In this document: positions 8,938 to 16,610 of the stretch, in pieces
Numbering within the stretch: position 1 is the first letter of the stretch
How the letters are laid out: every line of letters starts with the position of its first letter
Source: Mesorhizobium sp. M2E.F.Ca.ET.219.01.1.1
Lineage (GTDB): Bacteria > Pseudomonadota > Alphaproteobacteria > Rhizobiales > Rhizobiaceae
Assembly: GCF_004016445.2 (NCBI RefSeq)
Contig: NZ_SADT02000001.1
Span: 167,630 to 231,629 of the forward strand
Length of the DNA stretch: 64,000 nucleotides
Direction of reading: 5' to 3'
Notes under the pieces: generated by a model
The model's input: the letters and a program-made list of their open reading frames with translations, nothing else
What the model was told of the DNA's origin: nothing
Database searches by the model: none
Made by a program: the position numbers and the translations under genes

Positions 8938-9402
8938 ATGGATCTCAGCGATCTCATCAGCGTCCCGGCGATCATGCCGGCGTTGAAGGCGAATTCCAAA
9001 AAGCAGCTTCTGCAATTGCTGTCGGAGAGGGCGGCGGCGATTTCGGGAATCCCGGAACGGGAGGTGTTCGACACCATCCTGCAGCGCGAACGGCTGGGAT
9101 CGACCGGCGTCGGCAACGGCATCGCCATTCCGCATGGCAAGCTCGCGGGCGTGAAGCGGATCGCCGGCGTCTTCGCGCGGCTGGAAACGCCGGTCGATTT
9201 CGAGGCATTGGACGACCAGCCGGTCGACCTGGTGTTTCTGCTGCTTGCGCCCGAAGGCGCGGGCGCCGACCATCTCAAGGCGCTGTCGCGCATCGCGCGC
9301 GTGCTGCGCGATGCCGACACGGTTGCCAAGATCAGAGGTACGCGGGACGCGGTGGCGATCCACGCGCTGCTGTCCGACACGCAGGCCTCGCACGCGGCCT
9401 GA
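8938..9402 (+). CDS. ptsN: nitrogen PTS phosphocarrier EIIA-Ntr
   Basis: 154 residues, a single EIIA mannitol/Ntr domain. The phosphorylated histidine is His66 in GIAIPHGKL, and the VFLLLAPEGAGADHLKALSRI region forms the partner surface. EIIA-Ntr receives phosphate from the PtsP-PtsO chain and controls other proteins rather than importing sugar; in E. coli it acts on KdpD and potassium uptake, and a kdp operon lies in this window. The ATG at 8938 gives the usual MDLSDLI start. A strong hairpin terminator follows at 9442. Confidence 0.94.
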   Translation: MDLSDLISVPAIMPALKANSKKQLLQLLSERAAAISGIPEREVFDTILQRERLGSTGVGNGIAIPHGKLAGVKRIAGVFARLETPVDFEALDDQPVDLVFLLLAPEGAGADHLKALSRIARVLRDADTVAKIRGTRDAVAIHALLSDTQASHAA

Positions 9403-9441
9403 TGTCTTGGACTAAAGCTTCGTTTTTGGATTAAACCTTCC

Positions 9442-9464
9442 AAGGGCCGCCGCTGGCGGCCCTT
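9442..9464 (+). terminator. rho-independent terminator after ptsN
   Basis: AAGGGCCGCC (9442-9451), loop GCT, and GGCGGCCCTT (9455-9464) form a perfect 10-bp GC-rich stem followed by TTCCATT. It lies between ptsN on the plus strand and the convergent DUF1150 gene, so it may serve both directions. Confidence 0.75.
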
Positions 9465-9488
9465 TCCATTCCAGACGTCACAGCCGCG

Positions 9489-9746
9489 TTAGTGGATCGC
9501 GACGGTGGTCAGGTCGTTCTCAAGCGCACCCGCCAGCGCCCGGTCACGGGCATCGGAAAGCAGGATCGGCTGGCCGTTGGCGGCAAACAGCGCCCACAGC
9601 TCCAGGCCGGGCGCGATTTCGCCGAGGCCAGGGAAGCGGCCGCGCAGGTCGTCGCTCGACACTTTCCTCAGATAAGCGACAGAGCCTTCGCCGAGATGGG
9701 CGAGTTCGCCGCTGGTCATGGTGATCGTTTCGTCAGTTCTGGTCAT
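9489..9746 (-). CDS. DUF1150 family protein
   Basis: 85 residues. The sequence with HLGEGSVAYLRKVSSDDL and PGLELWALFAANGQPILLSD is that of the DUF1150 family, found almost only in alphaproteobacteria and commonly directly downstream of small heat-shock genes, as here (63 bp behind an hsp20 gene). The start at 9746 is fixed by a strong AGGAGG site six bases upstream. The function is unknown; linkage suggests it is made under the same stress conditions. Confidence 0.85.
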   Translation of the reverse strand: MTRTDETITMTSGELAHLGEGSVAYLRKVSSDDLRGRFPGLGEIAPGLELWALFAANGQPILLSDARDRALAGALENDLTTVAIH

Positions 9747-9809
9747 TTCAAGCCTCCTTGGCGCGAGGACGCCAGGATTGGCCGCCTCGCATAGAGCCAT
9801 CGGCAAAGG

Positions 9810-10235
9810 TCAGTCTTTCACCGATATGTTTATTTTTCGTACCAGCCGCTCGGCCTCCGGCCGATCGAGATCGATCGACAGCAGGCCGTTCTTCAGCTCG
9901 GCCGCGATCACCCGCATGCCGTCGGCCAGCACGAAGCAGCGCTGGAACTGGCGCGCGGCGATGCCGCGGTGGAGGAATTCGCGCTCGGTGTCGTCGGTCT
10001 GGCGACCTCGCACGATCAGCTGGTTTTCCTCCGTGGTGACATCGAGGTCGCTCTCGGCGAAACCGGCAACGGCCAGTGTGATGCGCAGCCTTTCGGCCTT
10101 GCCGTCAGCGGCGCTGAGGCGTTCGATGTTGTACGGCGGATAGCTGTCGCCGGTCTTCGCCAGACGCTCAAGCGTCTTTTCCATGGCATCGAAGCCCAGA
10201 AGAAGCGGGCTGGAGAAGGGCGTCATTCGACTCAT
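9810..10235 (-). CDS. Hsp20-family small heat-shock protein
   Basis: 141 residues, IbpA-like. The alpha-crystallin domain spans roughly residues 30-125 with YPPYNIER at its start, ITLAVAGFAESDLDVTTEEN and the conserved L-x-x-G-L hairpin as LKNGLLSIDL. A short C-terminal tail has the INI stretch that works as the I-x-I anchor. Small heat-shock proteins hold unfolding clients in large oligomers. The ATG at 10235 has AGAGGA ten bases upstream. I looked for a ROSE-type RNA thermometer in the leader and found no clear match. Confidence 0.92.
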   Translation of the reverse strand: MSRMTPFSSPLLLGFDAMEKTLERLAKTGDSYPPYNIERLSAADGKAERLRITLAVAGFAESDLDVTTEENQLIVRGRQTDDTEREFLHRGIAARQFQRCFVLADGMRVIAAELKNGLLSIDLDRPEAERLVRKINISVKD

Positions 10236-10390
10236 TGTTACACTGTCCTCTGAAGAGCGACACAAACTGGAAAAACCCGGATGGCATTTTTCCCGATGGT
10301 CTTGATATGGTCCGCCGCGCGATCAAGTTCAAGCCGCTGAAATCAGGATGACGTTTCGTTGAACCGCCATCCTGATTCAGCACTTCATTG

Positions 10391-10440
10391 GAGCATGATC
10401 TTGTCCGAAAACCGGTTCCCACTTTTTCGGGATCATGCTC
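10391..10440. repeat. palindromic intergenic repeat, family A
   Basis: 50-bp element bounded by perfect inverted arms GAGCATGATC (10391-10400) and GATCATGCTC (10431-10440), with an asymmetric core carrying GAAAACCGG and TTCCCACTTTTT. A diverged copy lies at 2430-2474. It sits 38 bp before the nucleoside hydrolase gene. Confidence 0.75.
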
Positions 10441-10477
10441 GAAACCCCGCCCAAAAAGACTCCCAAAAGGAATTGAA

Positions 10478-11422
10478 ATGCCCCAGTCCAGAAAGATCAT
10501 CATCGACACCGATCCCGGCCAGGACGATGCCGTCGCCATATTGCTGGCGCTCGGCAGTTCCGAGCTGGAGATCGTCGGCATCACCGCCGTTGCCGGCAAC
10601 GTGCCGCTGAAGCTGACCCAGAACAACGCCCGCAAGATCTGCGAGCTGGCCGGCAGGCCTGACATCAAGGTCTATGCCGGCGCCATCCGCCCGCTGGCGC
10701 GCGAACTCGTCACCGCCGAGGAAGTGCATGGCAAGACCGGCCTGAACGGGCCGCAGCTGCCTGAGCCGACCATGCCGTTGCAGGAACAATATGCCGTCGA
10801 TTTCATCGTCGAGACGCTGATGCGCGAGGAAAGCGGGACGATCACGCTCTGCCCGCTCGGCCCGCTCACCAACATCGCGCTGGCGCTGATCCGCGAGCCC
10901 AGGATCGCGCCGCGCATCAAGGAAATCGTTCTGATGGGCGGCGGCTTCTTCGAAGGCGGCAACGTCACGCCGGCCGCCGAATTCAACATCTATGTCGACC
11001 CGCAGGCCGCCGATCTGGTGTTCAAATCGGGCATTCCGATCGTCATGATGCCGCTCGACGTCACCCACAAGGCGCTGACCTCGTCGAAGCGCATCCAGGC
11101 TTTCCGCCAGCTCGGCACCAAGGTCGGCACCGCGACCGCCGAGATGCTGGAGTTCTTCGAACGCTATGACGAGGAAAAATACGGTACCGATGGCGGGCCG
11201 CTGCACGATCCGTGCGTGATCGCCTATCTTCTCAAGCCGGAACTGTTCAAGGGCCGCCACTGCAATGTCAGCGTGGAGACCGCGTCGGAGCTCACCATGG
11301 GCATGACGGTGATCGACTGGTGGGGCGTCACCAAGCGCGAAAAGAACGCCATGGTGATGCGCGACATCGACCATGACGGCTTCTTCGCGCTGCTGGTAGA
11401 GAGGTTGGGGCGGCTGAACTGA
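10478..11422 (+). CDS. inosine/uridine-preferring nucleoside hydrolase
   Basis: 314 residues, normal for the family. The N-terminal calcium-binding motif reads DTDPGQDDA (usual form DTDPGIDDA), and the further metal and ribose ligands are seen in PLGPLTNIALAL, MGGGFFEGGNVTPAAEFN and HDPCVIAYLL. The enzyme splits ribonucleosides into base and ribose. The start follows AAAAGGAATTGAA. It is monocistronic, with a hairpin over its stop codon. A ribokinase gene that could use the released ribose lies 3 kb away on the other strand, a loose functional link only. Confidence 0.93.
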   Translation: MPQSRKIIIDTDPGQDDAVAILLALGSSELEIVGITAVAGNVPLKLTQNNARKICELAGRPDIKVYAGAIRPLARELVTAEEVHGKTGLNGPQLPEPTMPLQEQYAVDFIVETLMREESGTITLCPLGPLTNIALALIREPRIAPRIKEIVLMGGGFFEGGNVTPAAEFNIYVDPQAADLVFKSGIPIVMMPLDVTHKALTSSKRIQAFRQLGTKVGTATAEMLEFFERYDEEKYGTDGGPLHDPCVIAYLLKPELFKGRHCNVSVETASELTMGMTVIDWWGVTKREKNAMVMRDIDHDGFFALLVERLGRLN

Positions 11423-11431
11423 CCGCCCCAA
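11405..11431 (+). terminator. stem-loop over the nucleoside hydrolase stop codon
   Basis: TTGGGGCGG (11405-11413) and CCGCCCCAA (11423-11431) are perfect complements with a nine-base loop that contains the TGA stop. AATCATC follows. Likely transcription end for the nucleoside hydrolase gene, although the T-run is poor. Confidence 0.5.
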
Positions 11432-11531
11432 ATCATCAGGCGTGCGCCGTCACCCGTTGAGCAGTCGATAGGTGTCGGCGCTGTGCTTGTGATGCTGCCG
11501 CTCAATGGACAGCACCGACCTCTCGCTCCAC

Positions 11532-11870
11532 TCATTCCGGAAAGCGGTATGAGATGAACCCATTTTCGCGGATGACGCGCTCGATGCCGATACGCGAGCC
11601 GATCACGTGGAGGCGATCGTCGTCGACAAGAAGGGATGAGCCGTCGTCAAGCAAAAGCACATAGTTAATGCGGCCCTGTCCCCACTGGGCACTTCTGATG
11701 GTTGCATCGATCGCGACGACCGACCGTATCGGGCTCGCAGCATTGGTCCAGCCAATCACGGCTGCGGGAATCGCCATGAGCAAAATGACAATCGGGATCA
11801 CGCCGAGCGCGTTCCTTTTCAGATCGGCAAAAGCCCATGACACTGGCATGAATCCCCAACCGCCAATCAT
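11532..11870 (-). CDS. hypothetical protein with one membrane segment
   Basis: 112 residues; no family recognised. A hydrophobic helix at about residues 22-40 (VIPIVILLMAIPAAVIGWT) is followed by a 70-residue soluble part with a strand-rich pattern, including NYVLLLDDGSSLLVDDD and HVIGSRIGIERV, resembling a small beta domain outside or at the membrane. Two starts are possible, 11870 and 11849; neither has a strong ribosome-binding site. It lies alone between two terminator hairpins. Reading quality and codon use look like a real gene, but support is only moderate. Confidence 0.55.
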   Translation of the reverse strand: MIGGWGFMPVSWAFADLKRNALGVIPIVILLMAIPAAVIGWTNAASPIRSVVAIDATIRSAQWGQGRINYVLLLDDGSSLLVDDDRLHVIGSRIGIERVIRENGFISYRFPE

Positions 11871-11875
11871 GTGGT

Positions 11876-11910
11876 GAATAGAAGGCCGACTTTCAATCGG
11901 CCTTCTATTC
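11876..11910 (-). terminator. terminator of the LysE-family gene
   Basis: A perfect 14-bp inverted repeat: GAATAGAAGGCCGA (11876-11889) and TCGGCCTTCTATTC (11897-11910) with a seven-base loop. It lies just downstream of the minus-strand LysE-family gene and upstream of the hypothetical gene on the same strand. Confidence 0.7.
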
Positions 11911-11948
11911 CATGAGATTGCCGTTGGTGTGTTGGCTCCCGGGCGCCG

Positions 11949-12563
11949 TTACTTCGCCTTCGAAAACGCCAGCCATAGGCCGCCGCCGACGAGAAAACTG
12001 CCGCTGATGCGCGACATCAGCCTGACGCGGCTGGCCGACAGCAGCCGCCCGGCGCGGCCGGCGGCAAGGGCGTAGGTCGAGTCCGACATGGCGGCGAAGA
12101 TCATCGCGGTCAGGCCCATGACCACGATCTGCAGCGTGTAATTGCCCTGCGGCGCGATGAACTGCGGGAAGAAGGCGCCGAAGAAGACGAGCGTCTTTGG
12201 ATTGGAGATCGCCACCAGAAAACCCTGCAGGAAGAAGCCGCCGCGCGGCTTTTTGGCGGAGCCGTCAGGGTTGAGCGTGCCTTTGGCGCGGAACATCTGC
12301 ACGCCCATCCAGATCAGATAAGCGGCGCCGATCAGCCGCACCCATTCGAACCAGTGGCCCATGCCGGCGATCAGCGTGTTGAGGCCGATGCCGACGATGG
12401 CGATCATGATGGCAAGGCCGGCCTGCGTGCCGGCGACGTTGGCCAAGCCCGCGCGCGAACCGTAGCGGATGCTGTTGGCGATGATCAGCGTGACCGTGGG
12501 ACCCGGCACCAGGATGATGACGACACAGGCGACGACATAGGTTGCGTAAAGTTCCAGCGACAT
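11949..12563 (-). CDS. LysE/RhtB-family amino-acid exporter
   Basis: 204 residues with the six-helix layout of LysE-type exporters. The N-terminal ILVPGPTVTLIIANSIRYG matches the conserved PGP segment of helix 1, and NPKTLVFFGAFFPQFI is the family motif in the middle. These inner-membrane proteins export amino acids such as homoserine, threonine or lysine; the substrate here is unknown. The start MSLELYATY at 12563 is preferred since the 28 codons upstream are not conserved-looking. A strong terminator follows. Confidence 0.9.
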   Translation of the reverse strand: MSLELYATYVVACVVIILVPGPTVTLIIANSIRYGSRAGLANVAGTQAGLAIMIAIVGIGLNTLIAGMGHWFEWVRLIGAAYLIWMGVQMFRAKGTLNPDGSAKKPRGGFFLQGFLVAISNPKTLVFFGAFFPQFIAPQGNYTLQIVVMGLTAMIFAAMSDSTYALAAGRAGRLLSASRVRLMSRISGSFLVGGGLWLAFSKAK

Positions 12564-12656
12564 GATTTGCCTCGAACAGGACGGCGCCGACTTGGGCGGA
12601 GCGCGATCAATGCACGGGATTGGCGTTGGCGCAAGCTCGCCGGGCACGGCGGCCCG

Positions 12657-14108
12657 TCACGCAGCCCCCGCCGGCCATGGCAGCGTCGCCTCATAGGCGG
12701 CGCCGGCCCTGAGCACGGCGAGGTCGCCGCGCGGGCGGCCGATCAGCTGCATGCCCATCGGCCGGCCTTTTGCGTCGAAGCCGGCCGGCACGTTGAGCGC
12801 CGGGCAGCCGCCGAGCGTGGCGAGGGCGGAGACCTGCATCCAGCGGTGATAGCTGTCCATGGTTCGCCCCGCGACCTCGCGCGGCCAGTGGGTTGAGACG
12901 TCGAACGGGAAGACCTGCGCGGTCGGCAGAGCGATGAGGTCGAAGCGCTCGAACAGCGACAGCAGCGTGCGATGCCACGACGTGCGCCGGACGGTTGCGG
13001 CGTGGATCTGCGGCGCGGTGAGGCGCATCGCCTGCTCCACTTCCCATACGGCCTCAGGCTTCAGAAGCTTGCGTTTTGCCGGATCGTCATAATGCGCTTT
13101 CAGCCCGCAGCCGCTGCTTGCCTGGCGCAAGGTAACAAAAGCCTGCCACAGCGCCTCGAAATCGACATCCGGCACCAGCTTTTCGCTGTGGAACGACGCG
13201 TCGGCAAAGCGTGCGAGCGCGGCCTCGCAAAGATCGATGACGCCCGGTTCCGTCGGCAGGTGGCCGCCGAGGTCGCCCAGCCAGGCGATGCGGCCGCCGG
13301 AGCCTTTTGTCCTCAAGCCGTCGAGGAACGAGCCCTCCTTGGCATAAGACAAGGGCGCCTGCGGATGGTAGCCGGCCTGTTCATCAAGCAAGAGCGCGAT
13401 GTCGCGGACGCTGCGGCCCATCGGCCCCTCGACACCCATCTGCGAATAGAAGACGTCGATGTCGGGGCCGGCGGGCACGAGCCCTTGCGAGGGACGGAAG
13501 CCGTAGACATTGTTGTAGGCGGCCGGATTGCGCAGCGAGCCGCCGAAGTCACTGCCGTCCGCGACCGGCAGCATGTCGAGCGCCAGCGCCACCGCCGCGC
13601 CGCCGCTCGATCCGCCGGCGGTGAGCGCCGGGTCGAAGGCGTTGAGCGTCGGCCCGAAGACCGGATTGTAGGTGTTGGAGCCAAGTCCGAATTCCGGAAC
13701 ATTGGTCTTGCCGATGATGATAGCGCCGGCCTTGCGGATGCGCTCGACGAAGAAGTCGTCCGTGTTGGGGACGAAGTCGGCAAAGATCGGCGAGCCGAAG
13801 GTGGTTCTAAGCCCCTTGGTCAGGGCGAGGTCCTTAATGGCGATCGGCAGGCCGAACAGCGATCCGGTCTCGCCGCCTCGCGCCAAATAGTCGTCGGCCG
13901 CGTCGGCCTCGGCCAGGACATCGGCGCGCTCGCGCAGCGAGACGATGGCGTTGACCAGCGGGTTCACGGCCCCGATGCGGTCGAGGAAAGCGCTGACGAC
14001 TTCACGCACCGACAATTGTCGCTGTCTGATCCTGTCGGCGAGCTCGACGGCGGGGAGGCGGCAGATGTCGCCGGCTGGCGACACGGCATGCTTGGTGACG
14101 GGGCGCAT
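12657..14108 (-). CDS. amidase signature family enzyme
   Basis: 483 residues, normal for amidases of the GatA/AtzF superfamily. The Ser-cisSer-Lys triad can be placed: lysine in IAIKDLALTKG, and the glycine-serine-rich signature GGSSGGAAVALAL with the cis-serine and the nucleophile region in GSDFGGSLRNPAAY. Start at 14108 lies three bases downstream of the ribokinase stop, so the two genes are probably co-transcribed. It lacks the Gat operon context, so it is a general amidase rather than the tRNA amidotransferase subunit. Substrate unknown. Confidence 0.88.
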   Translation of the reverse strand: MRPVTKHAVSPAGDICRLPAVELADRIRQRQLSVREVVSAFLDRIGAVNPLVNAIVSLRERADVLAEADAADDYLARGGETGSLFGLPIAIKDLALTKGLRTTFGSPIFADFVPNTDDFFVERIRKAGAIIIGKTNVPEFGLGSNTYNPVFGPTLNAFDPALTAGGSSGGAAVALALDMLPVADGSDFGGSLRNPAAYNNVYGFRPSQGLVPAGPDIDVFYSQMGVEGPMGRSVRDIALLLDEQAGYHPQAPLSYAKEGSFLDGLRTKGSGGRIAWLGDLGGHLPTEPGVIDLCEAALARFADASFHSEKLVPDVDFEALWQAFVTLRQASSGCGLKAHYDDPAKRKLLKPEAVWEVEQAMRLTAPQIHAATVRRTSWHRTLLSLFERFDLIALPTAQVFPFDVSTHWPREVAGRTMDSYHRWMQVSALATLGGCPALNVPAGFDAKGRPMGMQLIGRPRGDLAVLRAGAAYEATLPWPAGAA

Positions 14109-14110
14109 GC

Positions 14111-15016
14111 TTAACGCGTTCCCGCCAAAGCCGCGTCGACATCCTTGCCCAGCGGGATCGCCGGCTGCGCGCCCGGCTTCAGGCAAGCGAGCGAGCCGGC
14201 CGCGGCGGCGCGGATGATTGTGTCCTGAAGCGGCAGGCCGGACGACAGGCCGGCGCCGAAATAGCCGCAGAAGGTGTCGCCGGCGCCGACCGTGTCGACC
14301 GGGGTGATCTTCAGCGCCGGGATGGCGAGGAAATCGTCTCGCGTCGCGGCCAGCACGCCGTCGCCACCCAGCGTGACGACGATGGCGCGGCCGGTCTTTT
14401 GGGCATAGTCGCGCATGCGGGCAGGGCGGTCGCGCCCGGAAAGCGACAGCGTCTCGCCATAGAGATCGAATTCGGTTTCATTGGCCACGGCATAGTCGGC
14501 CTTGCCGAGGAAGCCGGCGGCTTCGGCACGGAAGGGAGCGGTGTTGAGCACGCTGACGGCGCCCGCCGCGCGCGCTGCGTCAAGCGTGGCCTCGACCGTC
14601 TGCAGCGGGATCTCGTGCTGCAGGAGCACGACGTCGCCCTTTTTGAGATAGGCCTTGGCGACATCGCCCGGCACCACCGAATCATTGGCGCCCGGCACGA
14701 CGGCGATGACATTCTCCCCGTCAGCGCCGACCAGGATCAACGCCGTGCCGGTCGAGGCGAAGCTCTGGCCGACACCGGAGAGATCGACATTGCCGGCCCT
14801 GAGCAGCGCGAGCGCGTCGGCGGCGAAACTATCCTTGCCGACCGCGCCCACCATGCGCACCTGGGCTCCCGCGCGCGCCGCGGCCAGCGCCTGGTTGGCG
14901 CCTTTGCCGCCGGGCGCGGTGGCGAAGCCCGAGCCGCGCACCGTCTCGCCGGGTTCCGGCAGGCGGTCGACATTGGCGATGAGGTCGAGGTTGATCGAAC
15001 CGACAACGATAATCAA
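14111..15016 (-). CDS. rbsK: ribokinase
   Basis: 301 residues of the PfkB family. The N-terminal VVGSINLDLIANVDRLP, the GGKGANQALAAARAG signature 1 with substrate contacts, and the C-terminal DTVGAGDTFCGYFGAGL signature 2 with the catalytic aspartate match ribokinases closely. It phosphorylates ribose (or deoxyribose) at O-5. No ribose transporter genes lie next to it; its partner is the downstream amidase. Ribose could come from the nucleoside hydrolase encoded at 10478. Confidence 0.9.
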   Translation of the reverse strand: MIIVVGSINLDLIANVDRLPEPGETVRGSGFATAPGGKGANQALAAARAGAQVRMVGAVGKDSFAADALALLRAGNVDLSGVGQSFASTGTALILVGADGENVIAVVPGANDSVVPGDVAKAYLKKGDVVLLQHEIPLQTVEATLDAARAAGAVSVLNTAPFRAEAAGFLGKADYAVANETEFDLYGETLSLSGRDRPARMRDYAQKTGRAIVVTLGGDGVLAATRDDFLAIPALKITPVDTVGAGDTFCGYFGAGLSSGLPLQDTIIRAAAAGSLACLKPGAQPAIPLGKDVDAALAGTR

Positions 15017-15207
15017 AAAACTGCCTCCCGTTGAAGCGGCTCAACCCGTGCTGAAAGGCGGACCTGCTCCAAGACTCTGCTTTTGCGCAAGTCCAGGCGA
15101 AAGGCGCGAAGCGCTTTTCCTGTAATTGCGGGCTGGGCGCGAAGCTAGCCGCAAAGTCCGCCGGTTGCCAGATCATGTCGGTTGTGCGCGCCTACGGCCC
15201 ACAGGCA

Positions 15208-15684
15208 TCATTCGCAGCGCACGGTGACCATGCCCTGATAATTGCCCGCTGGGAAGATGCCGGGCGACTTCGTGGCGGTCAGATCGACTTGGATGGTATG
15301 GGTGCCGTTGGTCACCCGCTGCGGCGAGCTGCCCGGAATGTCCACGCCTGAGCCGTCGAGCCGGAAGACAGTGTCGAAAGTGACGTTGGTGTCGCCACCG
15401 CTCGGCGCTGAGGTGAAGGCGATCGGCGCCGGCGCGGAGACGGAATAGCAATCCAAGAGGTTAAGGATGGTGCACAGAAGCGAGTTCGCGGTGATGGTGG
15501 CGCCGGCGCTCGACCCGCCTGCCTGCTTGGAGCCGAAGATGTTGATTGCGGGGTTCGATTTCATGGTTCCCGACGCCCCGATCATGATCGTGCAGGTGCC
15601 GATGATCGCCGCCTGCGCCGGCAGACAGAAGCCGGCAAGCGCCGCTGCCGCGAGCAGCGCGCTTCTATTTCCGCTTCTTGCCAT
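15208..15684 (-). CDS. secreted pilin-like protein (second of two in the cluster)
   Basis: 158 residues from the start at 15684, with a signal peptide ending LPAQA. The mature protein starts AIIGTCTIMIGASGTM and ends PAGNYQGMVTVRCE: a cysteine near the N-terminus and a C-terminal V-R-C-E, the same frame as the protein encoded at 16611. Both look like small beta-sandwich subunits related to DUF4402 or spore-coat-U proteins, probably closed by a disulfide; this one has two extra cysteines in LLCTILNLLDCYS. An alternative ATG at 15717 would give a long tail before the signal peptide. It overlaps the end of the upstream gene by 20 bases, so it is the last gene of a four-gene secreted-protein operon. 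Confidence 0.7.
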   Translation of the reverse strand: MARSGNRSALLAAAALAGFCLPAQAAIIGTCTIMIGASGTMKSNPAINIFGSKQAGGSSAGATITANSLLCTILNLLDCYSVSAPAPIAFTSAPSGGDTNVTFDTVFRLDGSGVDIPGSSPQRVTNGTHTIQVDLTATKSPGIFPAGNYQGMVTVRCE

Positions 15685-16228
15685 TGCCGGTCGTGCCTCT
15701 GATGGTCCATCCTTCATTGGCCCATCCCGCTGATTTGACTTGTGCTGCGTTGGCTTGGGCCGCGCTGGTCTGGGGCGCGGGGCCTTGGGGTGTGGAGGCG
15801 GCCACACTCCCGGTCGTCTGGCCGTCGGCGCCGAGACCCATTTTGAGGAGTTTCAATTCAAGCTGCAGGCGCTCGACTTCCAACTCGTAGAGGCGGCTGC
15901 AATCGACGCGTTTCGGCGTCCGCCCGATCGGGATCACCACGCGGCCATAGGTGGCGATGTCGCTGTTGGCCTGGTTGCTCGAGTTGTTGCCGTGGATGAC
16001 GCCGAGGTCGAGATAAGCGCCGCTGCCGGAAACGGCTGAGCGGCAGGTCGTGCCGTCGCTGGCATGAACTTCGTCCTGGCCCTGGGGCAGGGTGACGCCG
16101 GGCAGGCTGAAACCGGTCTGATTCTGGTTCAGGTTCAGGATATCCTCGGCAAGCCCCCGACTGACGACAGCCAGAGCGGGCAGCAAGGACAAGGTCAGAA
16201 CCTGCGATGCCCGAAGAACTTTCCGCAT
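15665..16228 (-). CDS. secreted protein of unknown function in the pilin-like cluster
   Basis: 187 residues; no named family recognised. A signal peptide runs to about residue 27 (SLLPALAVVSRGLA). Visible blocks are DEVHASDGTTCRSAVSGSG, YLDLGVIHG, YGRVVIPIG and CSRLYELEVERLQLELKLLKM. The last forms an amphipathic helix likely to be a coiled coil. Two cysteines, one in DGTTC and one in VDCSR, could pair. The C-terminal 60 residues are low-complexity (Ala, Gln, Ser). It overlaps its neighbours on both sides, so it belongs to the same operon and probably to the same extracellular structure. Confidence 0.65.
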   Translation of the reverse strand: MRKVLRASQVLTLSLLPALAVVSRGLAEDILNLNQNQTGFSLPGVTLPQGQDEVHASDGTTCRSAVSGSGAYLDLGVIHGNNSSNQANSDIATYGRVVIPIGRTPKRVDCSRLYELEVERLQLELKLLKMGLGADGQTTGSVAASTPQGPAPQTSAAQANAAQVKSAGWANEGWTIRGTTGNGKKRK

Positions 16229-16587
16229 ATCTGTGCCCTTATCTGGGTCTGCTCGCTTGGAAAGGGGATGCTCTCGGTACAGATACGCACTTTACGCTCG
16301 TTCGCGCCGTCGAACGGCACGACCACCAGGACAGGGCGCGAAGCCTGGCCGGCCAGAAGGAAGGCGCTCGGCGTGATCCTGGCCGCGACGGGCTGGAAAT
16401 CCTGGTCGTAGACATGGACCTCCACGCGGATGCGCTGGTTGTACGGGTTGCCCGGAAAGACGCGGACGGCAAAGGCATCGGTGAAGGATCGCACCTCGCC
16501 CCGCATCGGCGTCATCGACTGGCCGGTCGCCGCAACGGAAGACAGCGCGGCGATCAGGCCCGCCGCTAGGATTGCAATTCTTCTCAA
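16195..16587 (-). CDS. periplasmic chaperone-like protein (single PapD-type domain)
   Basis: 130 residues with a signal peptide (LAAGLIAALSSVAATG). The mature part reads like the N-terminal half of a fimbrial chaperone: an edge strand, VHVYDQDFQPVAARITPSAF, a basic loop and VLVVVPFDGANERKVRICTESIPF, matching the F-R-x-P-x-x-F ... R-x-x-x-x-x-x-IP pattern of PapD-like proteins. The second chaperone domain is missing; the length is about half of PapD. The start codon is TTG at 16587, supported by AGGAG six bases upstream. It overlaps the next gene by 34 bases. No usher gene is found nearby. Confidence 0.6.
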   Translation of the reverse strand: MRRIAILAAGLIAALSSVAATGQSMTPMRGEVRSFTDAFAVRVFPGNPYNQRIRVEVHVYDQDFQPVAARITPSAFLLAGQASRPVLVVVPFDGANERKVRICTESIPFPSEQTQIRAQICGKFFGHRRF

Positions 16588-16610
16588 GGACCGCTCCTTT
16601 CGCGTGAGGA

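Noticed and set aside
10236..10390. ROSE-type RNA thermometer before the small heat-shock gene
   Set aside because: No conserved ROSE hairpin with the typical anti-Shine-Dalgarno segment could be recognised in the leader.
11423..11531. Short minus-strand reading frame ending with a protein-like SADTYRLLNG
   Set aside because: It is open only for about 35 codons, has no start with a ribosome-binding site and overlaps the end of the neighbouring gene; it could be a gene remnant but cannot be supported.
15084..15129. Possible decayed copy of palindrome family B2 upstream of the ribokinase gene
   Set aside because: Shares GCGCTTTTCCTGTAATTGC and partial GCGCAAGTCC but the arms no longer pair well; too diverged to list as a feature.
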